Assembly: GCF_004354915.1 (NCBI RefSeq)
Contig: NZ_SMSI01000001.1
Location: forward strand, 806,001 to 870,000
DNA length: 64,000 bases
DNA from: Pseudohoeflea suaedae
Lineage (GTDB): Bacteria; Pseudomonadota; Alphaproteobacteria; Rhizobiales; Rhizobiaceae
Direction: 5' to 3'
This document shows, in pieces, positions 18,369 to 27,634 of the stretch. Positions within the stretch are counted from its first letter, which is position 1. Every line of letters starts with the position of its first letter. Under the pieces are notes generated by a model that was not told the origin of the DNA, did not search any database, and saw nothing but the letters and a program-made list of their open reading frames with translations. The translations under genes and the position numbers were made by a program.

Positions 18369-18694
18369 TGATTGAACTCGTTGGAGGCGTCGCCGGCCGT
18401 GCGATCGGTCAGGCCGTCGAGCAGGCGGTTGGCGCAGGATCTTCCGTCCAGGGCGCAAGTGCCGGACAGGCAGCCGGTCCGAGCTTTTCGGACGTGTTGC
18501 AGTCGCTCGGAACGGGCGTGATCGACAATCTCAAGGGCGCGGAAGCGCAGTCCTTCGCAGCCGTGAAGGGCGAGGCCGACACCCGCCAGGTCGTCGATGC
18601 GCTGATGAGCGCGGAGCAATCGCTGCAGACGGCCATCGCCATCCGCGACAAGCTGGTAACCGCCTACCTCGAAGTTTCACGAATGCAGATCTGA
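18368..18694 (+). CDS. fliE: Flagellar hook-basal body protein FliE
   Basis: FliE connects the MS ring to the rod. The 108-residue protein shows [11 protein letters not shown] and the conserved C-terminal helix ending [18 protein letters not shown], typical of FliE. It begins at ATG 18368, overlapping the flgC stop, and is followed 28 bases later by flgG. Confidence 0.94.
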   Translation: MIELVGGVAGRAIGQAVEQAVGAGSSVQGASAGQAAGPSFSDVLQSLGTGVIDNLKGAEAQSFAAVKGEADTRQVVDALMSAEQSLQTAIAIRDKLVTAYLEVSRMQI

Positions 18695-18722
18695 CGTACT
18701 CAGAAGCAAGGATAAGAACGCC

Positions 18723-19511
18723 ATGAAGGCATTGGCCATCGCAGCCACAGGCATGAACGCCCAGCAGCTCAATCTCGAGGTGATCGCCAACAACGTGGCG
18801 AACATCAACACCACGGGCTTCAAGCGCGCACGCGCCGAATTTACCGATCTTCTCTACCAGGTCGAACGCAGCCAGGGCGTGCCGAACGCCGCCAACCAGG
18901 CGATCGTGCCGGAAGGCGCGCATATCGGTCTCGGCGTGAAGGCGGCTTCAGTCCGCAACCTTCACATCCAGGGATCGCTGGTCGGTACATCCAACAAGCT
19001 CGATGTCGCCCTCGTCGGTCGCGGCTGGTTTCAGATCGAGGACCCGGCGGGCAACACGGTCTACACCCGCGCCGGCACCTTCAACACCAATGCCGACGGC
19101 CAGCTCGTCACCATCGACGGCTACACCGTCGTCCCGGGTATCGTCTTCCCCGACAATGTCACCGAAGTGGAAATCTCCCGCACCGGGCAGGTCTTCGCCC
19201 GTCTCGGCGACGACACCGAAATGACCGAGCTCGGTCAGCTCACGCTAGCGAACTTTGTCAACGAAGCCGGCCTCGAGCCGCTGGGCGACAACCTGTTCGC
19301 CGAGACGCCGGCATCCGGCCCGGCGATCGTCGGCATTCCGGATGATCCGGGGTATGCCCATATCCAGCAGGGTTATCTGGAAGCCTCCAATGTCGATCCC
19401 GTCAAGGAAATCACCGATCTGATTTCCGCCCAGCGTGCTTACGAGATGAACTCCAAGATCATCCAGGCCGCCGACGAAATGGCATCGGTGGTCAGCAAGA
19501 ACCTGAGGTAA
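18723..19511 (+). CDS. flgG: Flagellar distal rod protein FlgG
   Basis: FlgG builds the distal rod. The 262 residues start [20 protein letters not shown], contain [18 protein letters not shown] and finish with [17 protein letters not shown] plus a C-terminal helix. This length and the N-terminus match FlgG rather than FlgF. flgA follows after 15 bases. Confidence 0.96.
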   Translation: MKALAIAATGMNAQQLNLEVIANNVANINTTGFKRARAEFTDLLYQVERSQGVPNAANQAIVPEGAHIGLGVKAASVRNLHIQGSLVGTSNKLDVALVGRGWFQIEDPAGNTVYTRAGTFNTNADGQLVTIDGYTVVPGIVFPDNVTEVEISRTGQVFARLGDDTEMTELGQLTLANFVNEAGLEPLGDNLFAETPASGPAIVGIPDDPGYAHIQQGYLEASNVDPVKEITDLISAQRAYEMNSKIIQAADEMASVVSKNLR

Positions 19512-19526
19512 AGGAGCGCGGCGGAC

Positions 19527-20000
19527 ATGATGTTTGCCAGGTCGATTACCAGAACCACGGCCCGTCTGGCGTTTGCGCTGGGCGTCAGCGTCCTGCCGTT
19601 CGCCGCTCATGCGGCAGGCGTGGCCCTGGTGCCCGAACGCACGATCTATCCCGGCGAGACGATCACCAGCCAGATGGTCCGCAGCGTGGATATCACCAAT
19701 CCGAACCTGGCCCCCGGATTCGCCGTCGATTTCGGCGAAATCGACGGCATGGTCGCCACCCGGACATTGCTGGCGGGCCGGACCATTCCCGTCGCCTCGC
19801 TGCGTGAGGCCTGGGCCGTCCAGCGCGGTTCGGCCGTGACCATCTTCTTCTCGGAAGGGGGGCTGACGATCAGCGCTCCCGGCACGCCGTTGCAGAACGC
19901 CTCCGTCGGCGAGCTCATCCGCGTGCGCAACGTCGATTCCGGCATCATCGTCTCGGGAACCGTGATGCAGAACGGAACCATCAGGGTGGTGCGGAAATGA
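19527..20000 (+). CDS. flgA: P-ring assembly chaperone FlgA
   Basis: FlgA is a periplasmic chaperone for FlgI polymerisation. The 157-residue precursor has a Sec signal peptide (about residues 1-29, ending PFAAHAA). The SAF-like domain includes VVPERTIYPGETI-type motifs (VPERTIYPGETITSQM) and the C-terminus VRVRNVDSGIIVSGTV. It is near the minimal size for the family. The stop overlaps the flgI ATG by four bases. Confidence 0.92.
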   Translation: MMFARSITRTTARLAFALGVSVLPFAAHAAGVALVPERTIYPGETITSQMVRSVDITNPNLAPGFAVDFGEIDGMVATRTLLAGRTIPVASLREAWAVQRGSAVTIFFSEGGLTISAPGTPLQNASVGELIRVRNVDSGIIVSGTVMQNGTIRVVRK

Positions 20001-21124
20001 TGACCTGGCGCCGCGCACGTTTCCTGGCTCTGCTGGTGATCGCCGGCACGATCGGCATTCTCGCTGCGCAGTCGGCGGGTGCGGCGTCGCGCATCAAGGA
20101 TATCGCGCAGCTTCAGGCCGCGCGTGACAACCAGTTGATCGGCTACGGTCTCGTCGTCGGCCTGCAGGGGACGGGCGACAGTCTGCGCAACTCGCCGTTC
20201 ACCGAGCAGTCGCTGCGCGCCATGCTCCAGAACCTCGGTATCTCCACCGAAGGCGGCGCCTCCCGCGCCAACAATATCGCGGCCGTCATCGTTACGGCCA
20301 ACCTGCCGCCCTTTGCGACGGTCGGTTCGCGCATGGATGTGTCCGTATCCTCGCTGGGCGATGCCACGTCGCTGCGTGGCGGAACGCTGGTCATGACCTC
20401 GCTGTCGGGTGCCGACGGCCAGGTCTATGCAGTCGCGCAAGGTTCGGTCATCGTCTCCGGCGTGACGGCGGAGGGCGATGCCGCGACACTCCAGCAGGGT
20501 GTGACGACCGCGGGTCGGCTGCCGGGCGGAGCCACGATCGAGCGTGAAATCCCGGCGAGCTTCAAACAGCTCGGTGGCCTGATCTTCCAGCTGCGCAACC
20601 CGGATTTCTCGACCGCAGTCGGCATTGCCGACGTGATCAATTCCTATGCGACGAACCGCTATGGTCAGGCAATCGCGGAAGCCCGCGATTCCACCACCAT
20701 CGCGGTTCGCAAGCCCGACACCGCCGACCTCGCCCGCCTCATGGCCGAACTCGAGGCGCTGGTGGTCGAGACGGACAGCCCGGCCAGGGTGGTCGTCAAC
20801 GAACGTACCGGTACCATCGTCATCGGCAATGATGTCCGCGTCTCGCAAGTCGCCGTCAGCCACGGAACGCTGACCGTCAAGGTCAACGAGACGCCGACGG
20901 TCGTGCAGCCGGCTCCCTTCTCCGACGGTGTGACCGCCATCGAGCCGCTGACCGACATCACGGCGGGCGTGGACGGCGGACAGGTCGCGATCATCAGCGG
21001 CCCGGATCTGCGCACGCTGGTTGCCGGTCTCAACTCCATCGGCGTGAAGCCGGACGGGATCATCGCAATCCTTCAGGGCATCAAGTCGGCAGGCGCTCTG
21101 CAAGCTGAACTGGTACTGCAATGA
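19997..21124 (+). CDS. flgI: Flagellar P-ring protein FlgI
   Basis: The 375-residue secreted protein forms the peptidoglycan-level ring. A signal peptide spans roughly residues 1-31 (ending AQSAGAAS). The mature protein opens with the family signature RIKDIAQLQAARDNQLIGYG, and LRGGTLVMTSLSGADGQVYA follows. The ending GIIAILQGIKSAGALQAEL is also typical. It overlaps flgA upstream and motE downstream by four bases each. Confidence 0.96.
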   Translation: MMTWRRARFLALLVIAGTIGILAAQSAGAASRIKDIAQLQAARDNQLIGYGLVVGLQGTGDSLRNSPFTEQSLRAMLQNLGISTEGGASRANNIAAVIVTANLPPFATVGSRMDVSVSSLGDATSLRGGTLVMTSLSGADGQVYAVAQGSVIVSGVTAEGDAATLQQGVTTAGRLPGGATIEREIPASFKQLGGLIFQLRNPDFSTAVGIADVINSYATNRYGQAIAEARDSTTIAVRKPDTADLARLMAELEALVVETDSPARVVVNERTGTIVIGNDVRVSQVAVSHGTLTVKVNETPTVVQPAPFSDGVTAIEPLTDITAGVDGGQVAIISGPDLRTLVAGLNSIGVKPDGIIAILQGIKSAGALQAELVLQ

Positions 21125-21708
21125 CGACGCGCCTCACCATCATCCGCACCCGGCGCTTTGCCGCCGTCATCGGCTTGGCGCTGGCCGCCGGCTACGGCGT
21201 TGCCATCCCCGCTCAGGCGGAAACTGCTGACACGACGGAGGTCCTCAACGACCGGATTTCGAATGATCCGGGCACGGAGGGAGCCGTCGAACAAAAGTCC
21301 TATGAGAGCGAGATCGAGGCCTATTGCGCAAACATCGCGGATGCCGCGCGGGACCAGCGTTATCTCCGGCAGAAAAACGAGCTGGAAAGCCTCAAGGTCA
21401 AGGTCGACGAACGTATCGCGGTCCTCGAACAGCGTCGCGACGAGTACGAGAAATGGCTCGGCAAGCGCGATGACTTCATGAAGGTCGCCGAAGGAACGCT
21501 CGTCGACATCTACAAGAAAATGCGTCCCGACGCCGCTGCGGCGCAATTGTCGCTGATCAATCCCGGCGTCGCCGCTGCCATCGTAATGAAGCTCAATGCG
21601 CGGCTTTCCAGCCAGATTCTCAATGAAATGGATCCGGAAAAAGCCGCAGGGCTGGCCGGTATCATTGCTAATGCCGCTGCCGCCGAGCAGCCGAAGGATC
21701 CGTCATGA
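21121..21708 (+). CDS. motE: MotE, periplasmic chaperone for MotC
   Basis: This 195-residue exported protein (signal peptide ends about residue 33, IPAQAE) has a charged coiled-coil centre (RYLRQKNELESLKVKVDERI) and a MgtE-N-like C-terminal region (YKKMRPDAAAAQLSLINPGVAAAIVMKL). In Sinorhizobium the gene between flgI and flgH is motE, whose product folds and stabilises the periplasmic motor protein MotC (encoded here at 30730). Start ATG overlaps the flgI stop. Called from position and sequence pattern. Confidence 0.85.
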   Translation: MTTRLTIIRTRRFAAVIGLALAAGYGVAIPAQAETADTTEVLNDRISNDPGTEGAVEQKSYESEIEAYCANIADAARDQRYLRQKNELESLKVKVDERIAVLEQRRDEYEKWLGKRDDFMKVAEGTLVDIYKKMRPDAAAAQLSLINPGVAAAIVMKLNARLSSQILNEMDPEKAAGLAGIIANAAAAEQPKDPS

Positions 21709-22412
21709 CCAGGTTTGGTATCCTCACCGTCGCCGCTGCCGCGCTGCTCACAGGCTGCGCGTCGCAGACGATCAAGGAAGTGGGCCGCGCGCCGGATATG
21801 AGCCCCGTGGGCTCGGGCCTTGCCTATTCGTCGACGCCTGAAATGGCGATGTATCCGAAACAGCCGCCGCAGCGTGCCAACAATTTCTCGCTCTGGGACG
21901 ATCGTCAGTCCAAGCTTTTCACCGATTCCCGCGCCCATGCGATCGGCGATCTCCTGACCGTCGATCTCAGGATCAACGACAAGGCGACCTTCGACAACGC
22001 TACCGATCGCAGCCGGGTCAACTCCAGTGGCATCAGCGCGACCCTCGGGATTCCCGCCATCGGCGCGGAGGGCAGCGGAAGTGTCGATTACGGTTCGAAC
22101 ACATCCACCAAGGGCACCGGTACCACGGAGCGTTCCGAAAAGCTCAACCTCAAGATTGCGGCCGTCGTTGCCGGCGTGCTGCAGAACGGCAACCTGATCA
22201 TCTCCGGCTCGCAGGAAGTCCGCGTCAACCACGAGCTGCGCATTCTCAACATTGCCGGTATCGTCAGGCCGCAGGACGTCGATCACAACAACACGATCGC
22301 CTACGACAAGATCGCCGAGGCCCGCGTCTCCTATGGCGGCCGCGGCCGCCTGACGGAAGTTCAACAACCGCCCGTCGGCCAGCAGCTCGTCGATATCCTC
22401 TCGCCGATCTGA
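21705..22412 (+). CDS. flgH: Flagellar L-ring lipoprotein FlgH
   Basis: The 235-residue protein forms the outer-membrane L ring. A lipoprotein signal is clear, with lipobox LLTGC (cysteine about residue 18). The conserved SLWDDRQSKLFTDSRAHAIG and C-terminal AYDKIAEARVSYGGRGRL are visible. Its ATG overlaps the motE stop. The family is unambiguous. Confidence 0.96.
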   Translation: MTRFGILTVAAAALLTGCASQTIKEVGRAPDMSPVGSGLAYSSTPEMAMYPKQPPQRANNFSLWDDRQSKLFTDSRAHAIGDLLTVDLRINDKATFDNATDRSRVNSSGISATLGIPAIGAEGSGSVDYGSNTSTKGTGTTERSEKLNLKIAAVVAGVLQNGNLIISGSQEVRVNHELRILNIAGIVRPQDVDHNNTIAYDKIAEARVSYGGRGRLTEVQQPPVGQQLVDILSPI

Positions 22413-22426
22413 TCCGGAGCGCCGCC

Positions 22427-22942
22427 ATGTCACACGCCGAGATCGACTACGCCGCCGGAGACGCCCCGAAGAAGAAGGGCGGATTGATCGTCACCCTTGC
22501 GGCGGTCCTGGTGCTCTCGCTCGTGGGCGGCGGCGGCGGCTGGATCGTCGGCGGCATGCTTGCGCCGGAGATCAAGCAGAAGGAAGAGGAAGCCAAGCAG
22601 GCGCAGGCCGGCCACGGCGGCGGTGAGGAAAAGGCGACGGCGGAGGAGGAGCATGTCCGCCCCTCGCTCTATCCGATCGGCCCGATCACGACGAATCTCT
22701 CCTATCCTTCGGACAGCTGGGTACGTCTCGAACTCTCCCTGCTGTTCAAGGAAACGCCCGATGAGGCCCTCGCGGACCGGATAAATGAGGATATCCTCGC
22801 TTATCTGCGTACTGTTTCGCTTCAACAGATTGAAGGACCGCGCGGTTTTGAGTACCTCCGGGATGACATTGTCGAACGGGCGCGCTTGCGCTCGCAGGGC
22901 GATGTCACGGATGTGATATTCAGGACCTTCGTGATCGAATGA
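22427..22942 (+). CDS. fliL: Flagellar basal-body-associated protein FliL
   Basis: This 171-residue single-pass inner-membrane protein has a segment at about residues 22-45 (LIVTLAAVLVLSLVGGGGGW). An acidic linker and a periplasmic FliL domain follow, with YPIGPITTNLSYPSDSWVRL and RLRSQGDVTDVIFRTFVIE. FliL stabilises the stator around the motor. A GGAG ribosome site precedes the ATG, and the stop overlaps fliP. Confidence 0.94.
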   Translation: MSHAEIDYAAGDAPKKKGGLIVTLAAVLVLSLVGGGGGWIVGGMLAPEIKQKEEEAKQAQAGHGGGEEKATAEEEHVRPSLYPIGPITTNLSYPSDSWVRLELSLLFKETPDEALADRINEDILAYLRTVSLQQIEGPRGFEYLRDDIVERARLRSQGDVTDVIFRTFVIE

Positions 22943-23679
22943 TCCGTTTTCTAATTCTTCTGGCGGCGCTCGTCGCGGCACCGGCCGCAGCGACGGCCCA
23001 GGGATTGGACCCCGGCATCTTCCAGACGCCGGTCGACGGTTCGGTTGCGAGCTGGATCATCAGGACATTCGGGCTGCTGACGGTGCTGTCCATCGCGCCC
23101 GGCATCCTGATCATGGTCACATCCTTCCCGCGCTTCATCATCGCCTTCGCGATCCTGCGCACCGGGATGGGGCTTCAGTCCACGCCCGCCAATCTCATAC
23201 TCGTCAGTCTTGCGCTGTTCATGACCTTCTACGTCATGGCGCCGACCTTCGATCGCGCATGGGACGAGGGCGTCAACCCGCTTCTCGAAAACCAGATCAC
23301 CGAACAGCAGGCCATCGAACGTATTGCCGACCCCTTTCGCGACTTCATGCTGGTCAACACGCGCCCCAAGGATCTCGCCCTCTTCGTGGATCTCGCCACT
23401 GAGCGAGGCCAGGAAACCGAAACCGAGGGCAAGATCGACATGCGTGTACTCGTGCCCGCTTTCATGATCTCGGAGATCAGGCGCGGCTTCGAGATCGGCT
23501 TCCTCGTCGTGTTGCCGTTCCTCGTCATCGACCTCGTGGTTGCAACGATCACCATGTCGATGGGCATGATGATGTTGCCGCCAACAGCGATCTCTCTGCC
23601 CTTCAAGATCCTGTTCTTCGTGCTGATCGACGGCTGGAACCTGCTTGTCGGCAGTCTGGTGCGATCCTTCGTGGGATAA
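22939..23679 (+). CDS. fliP: Flagellar export-gate protein FliP
   Basis: The 246-residue protein has a cleavable signal (about residues 1-21, ending AAATAQG), then four membrane segments. Family motifs include TSFPRFIIAFAILRTGMGLQ, PFRDFML and the C-terminal GMMMLPPTAISLPFKILFFV. FliP and FliR form the core of the export pore with FliQ. It is the last gene before the flagellin array. Confidence 0.97.
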   Translation: MIRFLILLAALVAAPAAATAQGLDPGIFQTPVDGSVASWIIRTFGLLTVLSIAPGILIMVTSFPRFIIAFAILRTGMGLQSTPANLILVSLALFMTFYVMAPTFDRAWDEGVNPLLENQITEQQAIERIADPFRDFMLVNTRPKDLALFVDLATERGQETETEGKIDMRVLVPAFMISEIRRGFEIGFLVVLPFLVIDLVVATITMSMGMMMLPPTAISLPFKILFFVLIDGWNLLVGSLVRSFVG

Positions 23680-23921
23680 GCGCCGACTTGCGCAGGCGAG
23701 CCGGCTCTCACTTTCATCCATATTGCGACATCTGCGGAGGGGCGGGAAATATTCCGTTTACCCTGAACTGCGTTAGCCACATTGGCCTATCGAAATTAAT
23801 TGAATTGAAGGCCGGCCGGTGCGATCTTCCTTCTCAACATGACGGACGCGGGTTTTCGTGAGTAAACGATCCCTCAGGCATGACGCCATCCATCATCACC
23901 GGTAAGTATAGAAGTCCGGTA

Positions 23922-23953
23922 TGTCCCTCATTAGTAACGAGTTTCAAGGGACA
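23922..23953 (+). promoter_or_regulatory. flaA leader stem-loop covering the ribosome site
   Basis: TGTCCCT (23922-23928) pairs with AGGGACA (23947-23953) over an 18-base loop. The right arm contains the Shine-Dalgarno AAGGGA (23946-23951), eight bases before ATG 23960. CCGGTA directly precedes the left arm. Candidate target for FlbT-type translational control. Confidence 0.65.
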
Positions 23954-23959
23954 ATCCCA

Positions 23960-24934
23960 ATGACAAGCATCATGACCAACAACTCCGCAATGTCCGCTCT
24001 GGCAACCTTGCGGTCTATCAACGCCGACATGGAAGCAACCCAGTCGCGTATCTCCTCCGGCTACCGCGTCAACTCCGCTGCCGACAACTCGGCCTACTGG
24101 TCGATCGCAACCACGATGCGTTCGGACAACCAGGCCCTGTCGACCGTCAAGGACGCTCTCGGCCTCGGCGCCGCGAAGGTGGACACCGCCTACACCGGCA
24201 TGAACTCGGCAATCGATGTGGTTTCCGAGATCAAGAACAAGCTTCTTGCCGCCAAGGAGCCGGGTGTCGACAAGACCAAGATCAACAAGGAAATCACCGA
24301 GCTGAAGAGCCAGCTTTCCTCGATCGCGGAATCGGCTTCCTTCTCCGGCGAAAACTGGCTGCAGAACGAAGCGACCACCGCAGCCGGCACCAAGTCCATC
24401 GTCGGTGGCTTCAACCGTGATTCCTCTGGCCAGATCTCGATCACGACCCTCGACGTCAACGTCACCTCGCTGACCCTGATCGGCGCCGACAACGAAAGCC
24501 TGGGTATCCTGACCAAGGATATCGACGCCAACGCGCTCGACCCGGATGCGGCCACCACCACGGCTCGCAACTACTACCTGATCGACACCGGTTCCACCAA
24601 CGGTACCGCTGCTTCGGGTACGGCGATCACGCTTTCGGCGACCACCACCGATCAGCAGGTCACCGACATGGTGCGTGCGGTGGATTCCATGCTCAGCCAG
24701 ATGACGGATGCTGCCTCGAACCTCGGTGCGGTCAACAAGCGCATCTCGATGCAGGAAGACTTCGTCTCCAACCTGATGAGCACCATCGACAAGGGTATCG
24801 GCCGTCTCGTCGATGCCGACATGAACGAGGAATCGACCCGCCTCAAGGCCCTGCAGACACAGCAGCAGCTGGGTATCCAGGCCCTGTCGATCGCCAACGC
24901 CAACTCGCAGAACGTTCTCTCGCTCTTCCGTTAA
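23960..24934 (+). CDS. flaA: Flagellin A
   Basis: The 324-residue flagellin has conserved D0/D1 ends (MTSIMTNNSAMSALATLR; LGIQALSIANANSQNVLSLFR) and a short variable centre, as usual in rhizobia where filaments contain several related flagellins. ATG 23960 is chosen because AAGGGA sits eight bases before it and all paralogues begin at the same point; an in-frame ATG at 23921 lies inside the leader hairpin. Its own terminator follows at 24961. By homology to rhizobia this first copy is likely the principal flagellin; letter assignment is by order only. Confidence 0.95.
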   Translation: MTSIMTNNSAMSALATLRSINADMEATQSRISSGYRVNSAADNSAYWSIATTMRSDNQALSTVKDALGLGAAKVDTAYTGMNSAIDVVSEIKNKLLAAKEPGVDKTKINKEITELKSQLSSIAESASFSGENWLQNEATTAAGTKSIVGGFNRDSSGQISITTLDVNVTSLTLIGADNESLGILTKDIDANALDPDAATTTARNYYLIDTGSTNGTAASGTAITLSATTTDQQVTDMVRAVDSMLSQMTDAASNLGAVNKRISMQEDFVSNLMSTIDKGIGRLVDADMNEESTRLKALQTQQQLGIQALSIANANSQNVLSLFR

Positions 24935-24960
24935 TCCGGAAACAGCTGAGAAATCTGATA

Positions 24961-24995
24961 TCGACCCCGCCGGCATCATTCGCCGGCGGGGTCGA
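24961..24995 (+). terminator. Hairpin after flaA
   Basis: A perfect 14-base stem (24961-24974 with 24982-24995) and a 7-base loop. It lacks a following T run, so it may act as an RNA 3' stabiliser or a weak terminator. Located 26 bases after the flaA stop. Confidence 0.65.
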
Positions 24996-25091
24996 CGTCG
25001 TTGAGGGATGTTTGGGCCGACATTTCCAATGCCCCTTAAATTTTACGTAACTTTTAGACGTCACTAATGCGCTCATGAATGGCGTGCTACG

Positions 25092-25124
25092 TGTGACGTT
25101 GTATCTCGTAGTTGACATGAAGTC
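25092..25124 (+). promoter_or_regulatory. flaB upstream element: CTACG/CGTAG inverted repeat plus TTGACAT
   Basis: GCTACG, 15 bases, CGTAG directly followed by TTGACATGA. The same arrangement precedes flaC (spacing 16), with flanking ATGGCG and TGTAT also shared. TTGACA may be a -35 box and the inverted repeat an activator site; no convincing -10 was found. Confidence 0.45.
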
Positions 25125-25155
25125 CGTATGCCATCGCCGGTCTTCAAATCCGGTA

Positions 25156-25186
25156 TGTCCCAGTTTTTGTTGTATTTTTAGGGACA
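25156..25186 (+). promoter_or_regulatory. flaB leader stem-loop covering the ribosome site
   Basis: TGTCCC (25156-25161) pairs with GGGACA (25181-25186), loop 19 bases and U-rich. The left arm is preceded by CCGGTA as in flaA and flaC; the start codon is seven bases beyond the right arm. Confidence 0.65.
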
Positions 25187-25193
25187 ACTAATC

Positions 25194-26168
25194 ATGTCGA
25201 GTATCATGACTAACACGGCCGCAATGGCCGCTCTCCAGACCATGCGTTCCATCAATTCGGATATGGAAGCCACCCAGTCGCGCATCTCCTCCGGCTATCG
25301 CGTCAACTCGGCGGCCGACAACTCGGCCTATTGGTCGATCGCGACCACCATGCGTTCCGACTCGGGCGCGCTGTCGACCGTTCAGGACGCTCTCGGCCTC
25401 GGCGCCGCCAAGGTGGACACCGCCTACACCGGTATGAATTCGGCCATCGAAGTGGTTGCCGAGATCAAGAACAAGCTCCTTGCTGCCAAGGAGCCCGGCG
25501 TCGACAAGACCAAGATCGACAAGGAACTGACCGAGCTCAAGAACCAGCTGCAGTCGATCGCGGAATCCGCGACCTTCTCCGGTGAGAACTGGCTCCAGAA
25601 CGAGTCGGCGACCGCAGCCGGCACCAAGTCGATCGTCGGTGGTTTCAACCGCGATGTGAACGGCATGATCTCGCTGACCACGCTCGATGTGGACGTCAGC
25701 AAGCTCACGCTGATCGGTGCAGACAACGAAAGCACCGGCATCCTCACCAAGGACATCGACGCCAATGCTCTCGACGCCGATGCCGTCGGCACCGCGGCTC
25801 GCGACTACTACCTGATCGATTCCGGCGGTACGGCCGGTACGGCCTCCTCGGGTACCGAGATCGCTCTCGCCACCACCACAACCGATCAGCAGGTGACGGA
25901 CATGGTTCGTGTGGTCGATTCCATGCTGAGCCAGATGACGGACGCCGCCTCCAACCTCGGTGCGGTCAACAAGCGCATCTCGATGCAGGAAGACTTCGTG
26001 GCCAACCTGAGGGATTCCATCGACAGCGGTATCGGCCGCCTCGTCGATGCCGACATGAACGAGGAATCCACGCGGTTGAAGGCGCTTCAGACGCAGCAGC
26101 AGCTGGGCATCCAGGCGCTTTCGATCGCCAACTCCAACTCGCAGAACATCCTGTCGCTGTTCCGCTAA
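25194..26168 (+). CDS. flaB: Flagellin B
   Basis: Second tandem flagellin, 324 residues. It shares ends and most of the D1 domain with FlaA and differs mainly in the centre (VDVSKLTLIGADNESTGIL). It has a separate upstream region with the TTGACAT element, the TGTCCC/GGGACA leader stem and a strong terminator at 26197, so it is a monocistronic unit. The 3' third matches flaC and flaD codon for codon in places where flaA differs. Confidence 0.94.
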   Translation: MSSIMTNTAAMAALQTMRSINSDMEATQSRISSGYRVNSAADNSAYWSIATTMRSDSGALSTVQDALGLGAAKVDTAYTGMNSAIEVVAEIKNKLLAAKEPGVDKTKIDKELTELKNQLQSIAESATFSGENWLQNESATAAGTKSIVGGFNRDVNGMISLTTLDVDVSKLTLIGADNESTGILTKDIDANALDADAVGTAARDYYLIDSGGTAGTASSGTEIALATTTTDQQVTDMVRVVDSMLSQMTDAASNLGAVNKRISMQEDFVANLRDSIDSGIGRLVDADMNEESTRLKALQTQQQLGIQALSIANSNSQNILSLFR

Positions 26169-26196
26169 CAAGCGGCCGACAATCAGGGTGGGGATG

Positions 26197-26228
26197 GCCC
26201 GCCGGCGACATTCGCCGGCGGGCTTTTT
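26197..26228 (+). terminator. Rho-independent terminator after flaB
   Basis: 12-base perfect stem GCCCGCCGGCGA/TCGCCGGCGGGC with a 3-base loop and TTTTT at 26224-26228. Confidence 0.85.
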
Positions 26229-26330
26229 CGTGCCTCGGCTGTCCCGTGCGACGCGCAGCACGTCATTTTTATAATAACGCACTTAAATATTCGGTAAGGA
26301 TAATGCGCTATTAATGACGGCGTAATGGCG

Positions 26331-26367
26331 CGCTACGTTCAACGAATGTATTTCGTAGTTGACATGA
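26331..26367 (+). promoter_or_regulatory. flaC upstream element: CTACG/CGTAG inverted repeat plus TTGACAT
   Basis: GCTACG, 16 bases, CGTAG then TTGACATGAGGTC, matching the flaB region. It is absent in recognisable form upstream of flaA and flaD, which instead share GCATGACGC about 60-80 bases before their starts. Confidence 0.45.
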
Positions 26368-26402
26368 GGTCTTGATGCCGTTGCCGGTTCCCTAACCCGG
26401 TA

Positions 26403-26431
26403 TGTCCCACGTAAGTCATGTTCAAGGGACA
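26403..26431 (+). promoter_or_regulatory. flaC leader stem-loop covering the ribosome site
   Basis: TGTCCC (26403-26408) pairs with GGGACA (26426-26431), loop 17 bases. Stem identical to flaB while the loop sequence differs, which argues for conserved pairing. ATG follows after five bases. Confidence 0.65.
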
Positions 26432-26436
26432 CTCTC

Positions 26437-27411
26437 ATGACCAGCATTATGACCAATTCCGCCGCAATGGCGGCTCTCCAGACCATGCGTTCGATCAACA
26501 ACGACATGGAAACGACCCAGGCGCGCATTTCCTCGGGCTATCGTGTCGAGACCGCAGCGGACAACGCTGCCTACTGGTCGATCGCGACCACCATGCGTTC
26601 GGACTCCCAGGCTCTCTCCACCGTCAAGGATGCCCTCGGCCTCGGTGCCGCAAAGGTGGACACCGCCTACACCGGCATGGAATCCTCGATCGAAGTGATC
26701 ACCGAGATCAAGAACAAGCTTCTCGCCGCGCGTGAGCCGGGCGTCGACAAGACCAAGATCAACAAGGAAATCACCGAGCTGAAGAACCAGCTCTCCTCGA
26801 TCGCCGACTCGGCCTCCTTCTCCGGCGAGAACTGGCTGAAGAACGAGACCACTGCCGCAGCCGGCACCAAGTCGATCGTCGGTGGCTTCAACCGCGATTC
26901 CGCCGGCCTGGTTTCGATCACGACGCTCGACATCAACGTGACCTCGCTCACGCTGATCGGCGCCGACAACGAAAGCCTCGGTATCCTGACCAAGGACATC
27001 GATGCCAACGCGCTCGATGCCGACTCGACCTCGACCACGGCCCGCGACTACTACCTGATCGACACCGGCTCAACCAACGGTACGGCTGCTTCGGGTACGG
27101 CGATCACGCTTTCGGCGACCACCACCGACCAGCAGGTCACCGACATGCTCCGCGTCGTGGATTCCATGTTGAGCCAGATGACGGATGCCGCCTCCAACCT
27201 CGGTGCGGTCAACAAGCGCATCTCGATGCAGGAAGACTTCATCGCCAACCTCAAGGATTCCATCGACAGTGGTATCGGCCGTCTCGTCGATGCCGACATG
27301 AACGAGGAATCCACGCGGTTGAAGGCGCTTCAGACGCAGCAGCAGCTGGGCATCCAGTCGCTCTCGATCGCCAACTCCAACTCGCAGAACATCCTGTCCC
27401 TGTTCCGATAA
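26437..27411 (+). CDS. flaC: Flagellin C
   Basis: Third tandem flagellin, 324 residues, with standard flagellin N- and C-terminal domains. The central segment (DTGSTNGTAASGTAITLSAT) is nearly identical to FlaA, while the C-terminal coding segment is nearly identical to flaB at DNA level, suggesting a mosaic history. It has its own upstream control region, leader stem and terminator at 27453. Confidence 0.94.
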   Translation: MTSIMTNSAAMAALQTMRSINNDMETTQARISSGYRVETAADNAAYWSIATTMRSDSQALSTVKDALGLGAAKVDTAYTGMESSIEVITEIKNKLLAAREPGVDKTKINKEITELKNQLSSIADSASFSGENWLKNETTAAAGTKSIVGGFNRDSAGLVSITTLDINVTSLTLIGADNESLGILTKDIDANALDADSTSTTARDYYLIDTGSTNGTAASGTAITLSATTTDQQVTDMLRVVDSMLSQMTDAASNLGAVNKRISMQEDFIANLKDSIDSGIGRLVDADMNEESTRLKALQTQQQLGIQSLSIANSNSQNILSLFR

Positions 27412-27452
27412 GCCAAAGCCTGCTCCGGCTTTCCGGGGTATCGGTTCAAACC

Positions 27453-27481
27453 AGGGGTCGCGCGCTGCGCGGCCCCTTTTT
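27453..27481 (+). terminator. Rho-independent terminator after flaC
   Basis: 11-base stem (AGGGGTCGCGC with GCGCGGCCCCT, one G-T pair), loop GCT, followed by TTTT. Ends about 70 bases after the flaC stop. Confidence 0.8.
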
Positions 27482-27634
27482 CATGTCATCGGGGAAAAAT
27501 ATTCAGCATCCTGATTGCATTAACCGGTGATTAACCATAAGGCTTTACAAAAGGGTAACCACGATGGTTCCGGTCGCGATTCGACCGCCGCATGACGCTC
27601 CACCACCGTAGCCGGAGAGCCGGTATTTTTTTCT

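Noticed and set aside
23921-25181. Upstream ATG inside the flagellin leader (ATGTCCC) as a conserved upstream open frame
   Set aside because: In flaA it is in frame, in flaB it stops after eight codons, in flaC it runs 12 codons in another frame and in flaD it is absent. There is no ribosome site before it, so the ATG is a by-product of the conserved stem.
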